DNA of 64,000 bases from Deltaproteobacteria bacterium (lineage in GTDB: Bacteria; Myxococcota_A; UBA9160; UBA4427): the NCBI GenBank assembly GCA_002719955.1, contig PBFW01000009.1, positions 235,057 to 299,056 of the forward strand. Reading direction: 5' to 3'. The notes under the pieces were generated by a model that was not told the DNA's origin, searched no databases, and saw nothing but the letters and a program-made list of their open reading frames with translations. Below are positions 43,414 to 51,717 of this stretch, piece after piece. The position numbers and the translations under genes were made by a program. How positions within the stretch are numbered: the stretch's first letter is position 1; each line of letters begins with the position of its first letter.

Positions 43414-43812
43414 ATGCCTCGGGCGGAAATGGTCCGCGCGGTGCTGTTGCGCGTGAGTCTCCTTCCCTTTTTAGTGACCGCACCAGCGGGAGCCACGATC
43501 TATCCCGTGACCGGTTGGGGAGATGACCTCGACGGCCAGGCGTCGCCTCCTGTCTCGGTCGACGGCACCAGTGGCACGGCCAGCGCCATCGCGGCTGAGG
43601 GCACCCACAGCCGCGCGATCCAGACGGTGCCCGAGCCTTCCAGCGTGCTGCAACTCATTAGGGGAGGCGCACTGCCCTCCACACTCCAGCGTCGCAGGCG
43701 TTCAACAAGAGCGAACCCGTCACGGGGCTCCCCGTTGGGATTTGACATGACGTCCATGCTCGGACGTTCTGCCCGGGCCGGGCCCTTCGAGCCTACTTGT
43801 CAGAATGCCTAG
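43414..43812 (+). CDS. Small secreted protein with PEP-CTERM-like end (possibly damaged)
   Basis: 132 residues from ATG 43414 (GGAG 5 nt upstream). The N-terminal MVRAVLLRVSLLPFLVTAPA is an export signal. TVPEPSSVLQLIRGGALPST followed by LQRRRRS has the order of a PEP-CTERM sorting tag (VPEP, hydrophobic stretch, basic cluster). Yet the hydrophobic stretch is broken by charged and polar residues, and 40 more residues follow the Arg cluster, where a working tag ends. The mature part before the tag is only about 50 residues. It may be a truncated or frame-shifted relative of exosortase substrates. Confidence 0.5.
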   Translation: MPRAEMVRAVLLRVSLLPFLVTAPAGATIYPVTGWGDDLDGQASPPVSVDGTSGTASAIAAEGTHSRAIQTVPEPSSVLQLIRGGALPSTLQRRRRSTRANPSRGSPLGFDMTSMLGRSARAGPFEPTCQNA

Positions 43813-43984
43813 TAATCGGTGGTGCGGAAATCGCTGTTTGAAATTCCGACGATTTCAGTCCCGAAGGCTTGTCGCATGAATTGGTGATTGCTCGAAGTCC
43901 TACCGGGAATGGCAGTGAGAAAGAAGCACGGGCATTCCCAGAATCAGAGAGCGACCTACGATGTCTCGAGAGGAGAAAAGAGTC

Positions 43985-44248
43985 ATGAATGGATTGTTTG
44001 ACCTGCGGGCGATGACCATCACGTTGTTGATCGTTTTGGTGGCTAGTTATGTGCTGTGCATTGCTGGAGATATGCTGTTCGGCTGGACGATGTACCAGGC
44101 CTGGTTGCCACTGTTGCCAGGCGTTACCTGGCCGCTGACGCTGAACGGATTCCTGCTCGGATTGGTTTGGTTGGTCGGCTACAGCGTCTATTTGGCGGTT
44201 CTCATCGTATTGCCGTACAACTGTCTCGTGCAGCGAAACGGCTCCTAG
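43985..44248 (+). CDS. Small membrane protein, DUF5676-like
   Basis: 87 residues. Two membrane helices, ITLLIVLVASYVLCIAGDML and WPLTLNGFLLGLVWLVGYSV, joined by FGWTMYQAWLPLLPGVT, end in VLIVLPYNCLVQRN. The middle block FGWTMYQ.WxPLLPG.TWPLT resembles the DUF5676 family of unknown function. ATG 43985 follows GAGGAG by 9 nt; the upstream ATG 43961 lies before that site. A strong hairpin lies 14 nt after the stop. Confidence 0.65.
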   Translation: MNGLFDLRAMTITLLIVLVASYVLCIAGDMLFGWTMYQAWLPLLPGVTWPLTLNGFLLGLVWLVGYSVYLAVLIVLPYNCLVQRNGS

Positions 44249-44261
44249 CCAAAGTTGAGAG

Positions 44262-44284
44262 CCTCCCCAGCTCAGCTGGGGAGG
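44262..44284 (+). terminator. Strong hairpin, cctccccagct/agctggggagg
   Basis: Two 11-bp arms around one C, with no U run after it. It could terminate the small membrane gene, or be the left-end hairpin of the IS200-type element that begins about 80 nt later; such elements are bounded by hairpins. Confidence 0.45.
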
Positions 44285-44364
44285 CAGCCGCAGTTTGACC
44301 ATTCCGAAAATCTCCGAAGAACTCCCTTCCGTGAGCCGCCAAGCACCACGCAAGGGAGTCTTCT

Positions 44365-44793
44365 GTGAGACCAGTCGGAAGTTCAAATCACAGTCGTTGG
44401 GAGTGTAGGGATTACGTCGTCTTCATCCCGAAGTGCCGCAAGAAGTCGATATTCGGCCAGATCAGGCAGGACCCGGGTGAAGTGATGCGTTGGTTAGCTG
44501 AGCAAAAGGAGAGTCGGATCGAGGAAGGGCACTTGATGTCCGATCCGGTTTACATGATGATTGGGATTCGATCGAAGTATGCGGTTTCCCAGGTCATCGG
44601 ATTCATCAAGAGGAAGAGTGAGATTCATATCGCGCGCCGCTATGCCGAACGAAAACGGAGCTTCGTGGGACAGCACTTCTGGGCGCGTGGTTAGTTCGTT
44701 TCGACCGTGGGTCGAGACGAGGAAGTGATCCGGGAGTACATCAGGCATCAAGCACATGAGGATTGGATGATCGATCAGCTCAATCTGATGTAG
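44365..44793 (+). pseudogene. IS200/REP-associated Y1 transposase, dead
   Basis: The frame reads SRWECRDYVVFIPKCRKKSI, GEVMRWLAEQKESRIEEGHL, MSDPVYMMIGIRSKYAVSQV, IGFIKRKSEIHIARRYAERK, RSFVGQHFWARG, then TAG at 44692-44694, then FVSTVGRDEEVIREYIRHQA. In live TnpA the central motif is DHVHMM (HUH metal site) and the codon after ARG is Tyr. Here HUH has become PVY and Tyr has become a stop, so both chemistry and reading frame are lost. Start GTG 44365; the end at 44791-44793 uses the read-through frame. Confidence 0.72.
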
Positions 44794-44892
44794 ACCTCTG
44801 TCCCCCTTTAGAGGGTTCAAGGAGCCGCGAAGCGGTTCCGTTCTCCAGGCCGCCTCGAGCGGCTCACATTCCCGAAATGGTAGATTGATTCA

Positions 44893-47520
44893 ATGAACCT
44901 ACTGACCGAACTTTCACCGCTCCCGATCAGGGGGGATGTGCGATCGCGGTTTTGCAACGTAGTCGCCGAACTTGCTCTGATTTCGACGATCTGTCTCATT
45001 CTCATTCCTGCGTCGATGGCCGCTGAGGAGGACCCCTGGGCGGGGGTTGAAGAGATGTTGGTCACGGGTCATGGCGGCGAGGGCATCCTGGCGACTACGG
45101 GCACGTCAGTGACGGCCTTTGACGGGGGGGAGCTCCAAGCGCTCGGCGTCGCAAATGTCTCCGACCTCGCCCAGTTTACACCGAATCTCGAAATCAAGAC
45201 TTCCGGCGCGACGACCGCAACTCTCTTTATTCGCGGTGTCGGGTTGAACGATTTCACCGCCAATGGCTCCGGCGCGGTGGCCGTCTACCAGGATGACGTG
45301 GCCATGAATCTGCCCGCCATCCAGCTCGGTCAGATCTTCGACGTCTCGGGCATCGATGTCTTGAAGGGACCGATCGGGACCGGGCCGGGTCGCAACGCCA
45401 GCGCCGGTGCGATCAAGATCTATTCGAACAAGCCGTCCGGCGTTCTGGAGGCTGGGCTCCGTTTCGACTACGGCAACTACGCGTTCATGGACGCCGAGGG
45501 TTTTCTGGAGGTCCCGATCGTGGAGGATACACTTTCCACCCGCATCGCCTTCCGATTCACGAAACGCGACGGTTTCGTCAAGAACAACTGCGGAGGCATC
45601 TCGCAGGCCCAGATCGATGCAGCTCAAGTATCGAACACATCTCTCTGCGGCGAGATCCCCAACCAGACCGATATATTCAGGGCCAACCTCGCCAAGGACC
45701 TGAACAACCGCAATACCTGGGCCATTCGAGGACTCACTCGGTTTGCGCCACCCGTACCCGACCTGGACATGAGCTGGCTGCTCGGCCTCAACCTTGCGCG
45801 CATCGATCAGAGGGGCAACGTAGGCCAGTCGATCGGTGTCGCGGAGCCCCCGACCGGCGGTGGCGGTCTCTCCACCGGCCAGAAGAACCTCGGCTATCCG
45901 GACCGGCTGGGATACGTCCCGGCTGAGGTGCGGTCGGAGCGCGAGGAGGTGACCTCCTCGTTTCCATCACGGCCCCCCGTCCGAGTCTGCCGCCGCGATT
46001 CGAATGCTCCGGGCTGCGAGATCCAGAGCCAGATCGATGAGGTCCTGAATCGGAGATTCGCCCAACGTCCGCTCGATACGGATCCCTTTTCGGGCGACTA
46101 CAACCGCGATGGGTACGAGCGGCAATCCTCATGGGGCGGTTTCCTTCGCGGGGAGTGGACGATCGATTCAGTCACGATCACATCCATCACGGGCTATGCC
46201 TCCTACGATCGGGAGCGCGCCATCGACGTGGACTACAGCCCCAACATCCTTTTCGAGCTCGATACGGACGACAAAGCATGGCAGGCGTCCCAGGAACTCA
46301 GGTTCAGTGGCGCGCTCGAGGTCACACCCCTCGACTGGGAGTTCGGTGGCTACACGCTCTTCGAGGAACTCAACTTCGCGCAGAACAATCTTCGACCCGT
46401 CCTGTCCGGAATCCAGACACTCGATCAGACTTACGAGCAGAAGACCAGCAGCTTTGCCATCTACGGCGAGTTCCTGTGGGAGCTAATCGACGACGTCGAG
46501 CTCGAGGCAGGTGCCCGATACAATTGGGAGAGTAAGAGCATCGATGCCGACGTCATCCGCGGGAGGGATTCGCCGCTCTGCATCGATAGCAGGGTAGGAG
46601 TCGGGCCGGCCACTTGCGAGGACAAGCAGACCTTCGATGACTGGACCGGGATCGCCAAGCTCAAGTACTTCTTCACGCCGGATGTCTCGCTGTCGATGAA
46701 ATACACGCGCGGCTGGAAGGGTCCTCAATTCAACATTCGCGATGGCGCATCGGCGGTCGGAGCCCTGGACCTGGCCGATCCCGAAAAGCTCGATGCTCTC
46801 GAGTGGAACCTGGGTGGCAGCTGGTTAGACGGCCGCCTCGCGCTGCAAGCCGCGTTCTTTTGGTACAGCTACCAGGATTATCAGGTCTTTACTTTCCTGA
46901 ATCGGGTGGGGACCCCGCCCCAACGGATCGTGGTCAACGCCAGTGACGCCCGACTTTGGGGAGCTGAGATTGAGACCACGGTCGAGCCGATCGACGGCCT
47001 GGTCTTCGATTTCCGCTTCGGCTGGCTGGAGAGCAAGTTCCTCGATTTTACAGAGGCCGCCCAGCGGCAGGTCTTTAATACCTTCACGGGAGTGAACGAT
47101 GTCTTCACGGTCAGCCAGGATTACGACGGCAACCGGCTGCCTAATACGCCGCGATTCAAGATCAGCTTCGCCGCAGAGTATGAGTTTGTCATGGGGCGTT
47201 CGGGCTCACTGATTCCGCGCTACGATCTGACTTGGACCGACGACATCTTCTTCGACCAGACTGAAGGCCAGGGAGCCCGTGGCTTCGGGGGGGACAGCTT
47301 TCCCGAATTCACGATCGGCCAGACGGCGTATGCGTTGCACAATCTGCGCCTTACCTATCGCTCGCCGAACGAGTTGATGGATGTGGCGGGATGGGTTCGA
47401 AACATGACAAATGAGGTGTACAAGACCAGCGCCTTCAACGCGAGCCAGGCTGGCTCCTTCGTCGGGCAGTTCTTGGGCGATCCGCGAACCTATGGATTGA
47501 GCGTCTCCGTCAAGTACTAG
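44893..47520 (+). CDS. TonB-dependent outer-membrane receptor
   Basis: 875 residues. A signal peptide around LALISTICLILIPASMAAEE is followed by a TonB-box-like segment GVEEMLVTG and the plug domain (TSVTAFDGGELQALGVANVS, DLAQFTPNLEIKTSGATTAT, LFIRGVGLNDFTANGSGAVA, GIDVLKGPIGTGPGRNASAG). The rest is a 22-strand barrel with aromatic-Arg strand ends (SLSMKYTRGWKGPQFNI, NNEVYK-type RNMTNEVYKTSAF) and a C-terminal strand ending YGLSVSVKY. It imports a scarce nutrient with TonB energy. The plug and barrel resemble receptors for large organic ligands as much as siderophores; no ligand can be named. It is convergent with the sulfatase-like gene, 2 nt apart. Confidence 0.9.
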   Translation: MNLLTELSPLPIRGDVRSRFCNVVAELALISTICLILIPASMAAEEDPWAGVEEMLVTGHGGEGILATTGTSVTAFDGGELQALGVANVSDLAQFTPNLEIKTSGATTATLFIRGVGLNDFTANGSGAVAVYQDDVAMNLPAIQLGQIFDVSGIDVLKGPIGTGPGRNASAGAIKIYSNKPSGVLEAGLRFDYGNYAFMDAEGFLEVPIVEDTLSTRIAFRFTKRDGFVKNNCGGISQAQIDAAQVSNTSLCGEIPNQTDIFRANLAKDLNNRNTWAIRGLTRFAPPVPDLDMSWLLGLNLARIDQRGNVGQSIGVAEPPTGGGGLSTGQKNLGYPDRLGYVPAEVRSEREEVTSSFPSRPPVRVCRRDSNAPGCEIQSQIDEVLNRRFAQRPLDTDPFSGDYNRDGYERQSSWGGFLRGEWTIDSVTITSITGYASYDRERAIDVDYSPNILFELDTDDKAWQASQELRFSGALEVTPLDWEFGGYTLFEELNFAQNNLRPVLSGIQTLDQTYEQKTSSFAIYGEFLWELIDDVELEAGARYNWESKSIDADVIRGRDSPLCIDSRVGVGPATCEDKQTFDDWTGIAKLKYFFTPDVSLSMKYTRGWKGPQFNIRDGASAVGALDLADPEKLDALEWNLGGSWLDGRLALQAAFFWYSYQDYQVFTFLNRVGTPPQRIVVNASDARLWGAEIETTVEPIDGLVFDFRFGWLESKFLDFTEAAQRQVFNTFTGVNDVFTVSQDYDGNRLPNTPRFKISFAAEYEFVMGRSGSLIPRYDLTWTDDIFFDQTEGQGARGFGGDSFPEFTIGQTAYALHNLRLTYRSPNELMDVAGWVRNMTNEVYKTSAFNASQAGSFVGQFLGDPRTYGLSVSVKY

Positions 47521-47522
47521 GA

Positions 47523-48929
47523 TCAGTCGATTTTGTAGCCGAGCGCCCTGAGGTGGTTCAGCTCGAGCTCGTCGATTTCGATCTCACTGGCGTCTCCCCA
47601 GGGCGCGGGTCGGCTTTCGTGGTAGTCACCGAGCAGAGCCCGCATGGAGTCCGCGACCTCCTTCTCATCGTCGAGGACGTTTTCCAGCTCAGCCGGATCG
47701 GCATTTGAATCGAAGAGTTCCTCACGGAGCTCGCCGTCGGGCCCGACGGTGCTCACGAAGCGATGGCTCCCATCGACCACGGTCACCATCGGTCGCGTCT
47801 TCTTCTTTTTGATGTCTCCCCAGCCTTGCTCGATGTGAGCGAAGGCAGAACCCGGGTCGGGGGCTAGGCCATGCCCACCCGCCGCGAGGATCTCGCGGCG
47901 TCGTGAGCGCCCGTCGGCATCTGGGAGAGCCGGTAGTCCGAGCAGATCGAGCACGGTGGGCCAGACGTCGACACCGCCGGTCGTGGACTCGACCACGAGC
48001 CCGGGCGCAAGTTGGAACGGAAAGCTGATCAGGAAGGGGACGTCCGTGGTTTCCCGGTAGACGGTCTGCGCGTGGCCCTCGAAGCCGCGCTCGTTGAAGG
48101 CCTCGCCGTGGTCAGAGGTCCACACGATCAGGGTCTTCTCGAGCAATCCTTGCTCGGCCATATCGGTCAGCAACTCTCCTATGACAGAGTCGTTGTGATG
48201 GATCGAATTGTCGTAGACGTCCGAGTACTCCGAACCGAAGAGCGCGGAGTCGTCACTGTAGAGGTATTGGTGGACATCCATCATGTGGAGATAGAGGAAC
48301 CAGCGCTCGTCACCATGAATGCGAAGGAACTCGCGGGCTGCTTCGGCCACGTCATAATCCGTGCCCTCGAGGGTGACGTGGGGGTTCTCCCTGCGAAACC
48401 GTTCGCCCCGGACCCGGAAAGCCGGACGCGCGTAGACCTCGAACCCCTTGCTGAAGCCGAAGTTCGGATCGACCCATCCGTTCCGCCAGATACCCGTCGT
48501 GTGGAATCCTGCCTCGCGGAAGATCTCAGCGGGCATCGTGGCTTCCTCCGGGATGCCGTGGAGCGATTTGAGCACGCCGGTTCGGACTGGATTGAGTCCA
48601 GTCCAGAGGGAAGCCATCGAGGTTTTCGTCCAAGAGGACTGCGCTGTGTGTTGCCGGAAGAGCAGACCCGTCTCAGCCAAGTAGTCGAACATCGGGCTCG
48701 TCTCTCGCTCGTAGCCGTAGGCACTCATCCGATGGGCACGGAGCGTGTCGACGAGGATGAACAAGACGTTTAGATCGTCGCGCTCTCGGAGAGCCATCAC
48801 GTCGTAGACGTTGCCCGGCGGACGTGGGTCTGAATTTGTGATGACGACGGTGCGGTAAGCGGCATAGGACAGTGCCCCGACGACGACGGTAGCGGTGATC
48901 CACCTGAGACTGGAGAATTCTCTCGACAT
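47523..48929 (-). CDS. Sulfatase/alkaline phosphatase-superfamily enzyme with Thr at the nucleophile position
   Basis: 468 residues. An N-terminal membrane helix (WITATVVVGALSYAAY) anchors it outside the inner membrane. Metal-binding blocks are LFILVDTLRAHRMSAYGY (Asp61) and VWTSDHGEAFNERGF. Classical sulfatases have C/S-x-P-x-R at the active site for formylglycine; here it is SSWTKTSMASLWTG, i.e. Thr101-Lys-Thr-Ser-Met. Thr is the nucleophile in phosphoethanolamine and glycerol-phosphate transferases of the same superfamily, so a phosphotransferase or unusual hydrolase is possible. ATG 48929 is chosen over TTG 48965. Divergent from the TPR gene, 157 nt between starts. Confidence 0.82.
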   Translation of the reverse strand: MSREFSSLRWITATVVVGALSYAAYRTVVITNSDPRPPGNVYDVMALRERDDLNVLFILVDTLRAHRMSAYGYERETSPMFDYLAETGLLFRQHTAQSSWTKTSMASLWTGLNPVRTGVLKSLHGIPEEATMPAEIFREAGFHTTGIWRNGWVDPNFGFSKGFEVYARPAFRVRGERFRRENPHVTLEGTDYDVAEAAREFLRIHGDERWFLYLHMMDVHQYLYSDDSALFGSEYSDVYDNSIHHNDSVIGELLTDMAEQGLLEKTLIVWTSDHGEAFNERGFEGHAQTVYRETTDVPFLISFPFQLAPGLVVESTTGGVDVWPTVLDLLGLPALPDADGRSRRREILAAGGHGLAPDPGSAFAHIEQGWGDIKKKKTRPMVTVVDGSHRFVSTVGPDGELREELFDSNADPAELENVLDDEKEVADSMRALLGDYHESRPAPWGDASEIEIDELELNHLRALGYKID

Positions 48930-49086
48930 TTTACCTACGCTAACGCTCTCCCTCTGACGATCCAAGAGTGTCTTGGGATCTGCGTGGAGGGAGTCGATCC
49001 CGGCCTGGTCGATCGGAAGCCAGGCCCTCTCTTAGCCGTTCAGTTGGCTCCACTCTCTTGAAGAACCTCGGAAGGACCACCACTAT

Positions 49087-51375
49087 ATGATCGGATTCGC
49101 GCGCCCGTCTCGTCTCTCTGTTTCTAGGAGGGTATTCCTCGGAATCGTCTCGGCCACGCTCCTCAACGTGGCCTGCGCCGAAAAAGATGAGCTCGAGACC
49201 GTCAGGCAGGCCCAGGCCATCGGTCATTTCGAACAGTCGGTCGAGCCTCTCCGGAGATTGCTTGAGCAGGATCCAGAGTCCACGGAGCTGCATTATCGCT
49301 ACGGCCTAGCGCTTGCCCGCATGGGCCGACCGACGTTGGCTATTTGGTCGCTGCACCGCGCCCAGGAGGATCCGCGATGGGTGGAGGATGCGTCGCTGGT
49401 GCTCGCTCAGGCAGCCGTGATGACCCAGGACTGGCGGACCGCGGTCAAGTCGGCCAGCCGGGTTCTGGACGAGGAACCAGAGCACGTCACCGCGCTGTTC
49501 CTTCGTGCCATGGCCTATGTTGGAGACAAGAAGCACCCCGAACTCGCCCTGGACGATCTCGATCTCGCCATCGCCATTGACCCCGATAACGTCTCCCTCC
49601 GTCCGCAACGCGTCATGGCGCTGATCCTGGCAGATCGGATCGACGAGGCCGCTGAGGAGATCGACGTCCTCGATGCGCTCTTCGAGGACTCTAATGCGCG
49701 AGGCCAGGACCTGGCTGGAACGATCTGCACAATGCGAGCGGTTCTCTACAAGGAATGGGGGGAGTTTGCGGCGGCCGAACAGCATTTCGAGAAATGCCTC
49801 GAGCGCAATCCGCTGGACTCCACGGTGATCAGCGAGTCAGTGGCTTTCTTTAGCTCGACCGGCGACTTCCGGCGGGGCAACGAGATCTTGCGCCAGGTCA
49901 TCGCGGAGCGGCCGACGTGGGTGGTCTACCGGTCGCGATTGGCGAGCCGACTCCGTTTTCTGAAGGCCTTTGACGAGGCGGAGGCGGTGCTGCGCGAGGC
50001 CCTCGAACTCGATTCGCCCGGTCTGGCAGGCGCGATCTGGACCCAGCTGGCGATCCACTATGCCGAGCTCGATGATGCCGTCGCCGCGGCCGCGGCGTAT
50101 GGCAACGCAGTCGAACTCGCTCCGGAGGTCTCCGAAGCCGGTTGGCTGACCTATGCCGATATGTTGATCGCGGCTGATAGAGTCGACGAGGCACTCAAGG
50201 TCGCAGAGAAGCTGAGCGACAAACGCTATCGTAATCTGGTCGCGGCCCGCTCGAGTCTACAGCGTGGGGAGCCCGCCGAAGCGCTCGAATATTTCGATGC
50301 GACGCTGCTGCTGTGGCCTAACAACTCGGGCGCTCGCTATTTCGCGGCGCGCGCGGCCGAGCAGGTCGGCGACTTCGATCGAGCGGTCTCCGAGTATCGC
50401 CAATCCATGCGTTCGGACTCGGCCGCAGGGGACACGGGGGTCCGGCTTGCGAAGTTGTTGATCGCGTTGGGGGACGCCGAAGGCGCCCGGGTCGCGATCT
50501 ACCATCACTCCGAAGCCCAACCTGGCGATCGAGTTGGACGCCTGCTGCGGCTTGAACTGGCGATCACGGATCCCAAGCCGTCCTCGCGAGCAGAGCTTGC
50601 GGCGCTCTCCCAGACGACCCTCTGGCCATCGGCGATCGCGCGCAACCTGGACACGATCGCCCGGCTGCGAGGCGCCGATCGCGCGCTCGAACAATATGAC
50701 GCGCTGGTGAGCTCGATCGGTCGGGAGCCGGATCTCACGGATCCGGCGGGCGCGCCGGTACTGCATTCCCTCGTGCGCTTCTGGAGCGAGGCCGGGGAGA
50801 CCGAGAAGGTGGGCCAGGCTGTTGCCAGCGCGCTCAAGGCCCATCCGGATGAGGCTGCTTTTCATTCGATCGCAGGCCTCGGGAAAGAGCTGGCGGCAGC
50901 GGAGCCCTCCGCCGGTCTCGAAGCCTACGAGCGTGCCATCGCGCTCGACCCCGGTGAGCCCCACGCTCTGCAGGGCCTGGCCCGAATCGCTCAGCGAGCG
51001 GGCGACTCAGGAGCTGCGATCCGATACCTCGATCGTGCAGCGGAGTCCGAGCCGTGGTCGAGCGCGATCGTCATTCGAGCGGCAGAGGTGCTGGAGGAGC
51101 GCGGCGGCGATCCGGAGGCGGTCGAGCGGCGCTGGCAGAGCGTGTTCCGCGAGTTCCCCTGGGAATTTGCCCCGCTCGAGGCACTGGCGGGGATCGCGCT
51201 GGCGCGGTCTGACACTGAAGCCGCGATGGATCTGGCCACCCGAGCCGTTCGTCTGCGTGGCGGCCGCCCCGCCCTCGAGCTCCTCGCGACCGTGCGCGAC
51301 GCGCGGGGAGAGTTCGCCGAAGCCGCGGCGATCCGCGACGGCCTTGGTCCAACGGGGTCATCCGACCCGGAGTAA
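49087..51375 (+). CDS. Tat-type lipoprotein with many TPR-like repeats
   Basis: 762 residues. The leader RLSVSRRVFLGIVSATLLNV ends at a lipobox Cys30 (LNVAC) and has the twin-Arg motif SRRVFL, so Tat export with lipid anchoring is likely. From residue 35 to the end tetratricopeptide-type helix pairs follow each other (HFEQSVEPLRRLLEQDPEST, ELHYRYGLALARMGRPTLAI, PELALDDLDLAIAIDPDNVS, AEAVLREALELDSPGLAGAI, GLEAYERAIALDPGEPHALQ). TPR arrays hold protein partners. The divergent sulfatase-like gene suggests joint regulation; a scaffold for that enzyme or for PEP-CTERM protein export is inference. Confidence 0.82.
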   Translation: MIGFARPSRLSVSRRVFLGIVSATLLNVACAEKDELETVRQAQAIGHFEQSVEPLRRLLEQDPESTELHYRYGLALARMGRPTLAIWSLHRAQEDPRWVEDASLVLAQAAVMTQDWRTAVKSASRVLDEEPEHVTALFLRAMAYVGDKKHPELALDDLDLAIAIDPDNVSLRPQRVMALILADRIDEAAEEIDVLDALFEDSNARGQDLAGTICTMRAVLYKEWGEFAAAEQHFEKCLERNPLDSTVISESVAFFSSTGDFRRGNEILRQVIAERPTWVVYRSRLASRLRFLKAFDEAEAVLREALELDSPGLAGAIWTQLAIHYAELDDAVAAAAAYGNAVELAPEVSEAGWLTYADMLIAADRVDEALKVAEKLSDKRYRNLVAARSSLQRGEPAEALEYFDATLLLWPNNSGARYFAARAAEQVGDFDRAVSEYRQSMRSDSAAGDTGVRLAKLLIALGDAEGARVAIYHHSEAQPGDRVGRLLRLELAITDPKPSSRAELAALSQTTLWPSAIARNLDTIARLRGADRALEQYDALVSSIGREPDLTDPAGAPVLHSLVRFWSEAGETEKVGQAVASALKAHPDEAAFHSIAGLGKELAAAEPSAGLEAYERAIALDPGEPHALQGLARIAQRAGDSGAAIRYLDRAAESEPWSSAIVIRAAEVLEERGGDPEAVERRWQSVFREFPWEFAPLEALAGIALARSDTEAAMDLATRAVRLRGGRPALELLATVRDARGEFAEAAAIRDGLGPTGSSDPE

Positions 51376-51717
51376 GCGGTCAGCGGGCTCCACATCCATC
51401 CCTCAGCGGCTAGGTACCGGTCGCCCAACGCGGCGCGGCATCCGACTCGGAACCGCCCCGAGGGAATCCCCGAAACCAGCACATAGCACGCGAAATCTGC
51501 CCAGCTCTACAATCATTCATGTTAACCTGGAGTTTCTTAGCGGTGCTGATGTTCGGCGGCGAACGAGCTGGCGGGCTGACTTGTATACGTGAAGCGGATG
51601 ATCACGTCGATGTCATTGAATCGCGAGCTGGGATGATCTGTAGTGTGCTGCATTGTTTCGTACCGGACCGGTTGGCAGAACTTTTTAAAAGAAAAAAGAA
51701 AGAAGAGGGACAAGGGA
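51376..51717 (+). other. 342-bp intergenic region
   Basis: No gene supported. The right end has an A-rich leader (ttttaaaagaaaaaagaaag) with AGAGGG and AAGGGA ribosome-binding-like stretches before 51718. The long A/T-rich leader sets this gene apart from its GC-rich neighbours and suggests high expression. Confidence 0.5.

Noticed and set aside
44262..44284. CRISPR-like palindromic repeat
   Set aside because: Single copy, no spacers; better explained as a terminator or IS end. No CRISPR array was seen anywhere in the window.
51676..51695. Sigma54-type promoter (ttggcagaactttttaaa) before the PEP-CTERM gene
   Set aside because: The -24-like TGGC is present but the invariant GC of the -12 element is missing.
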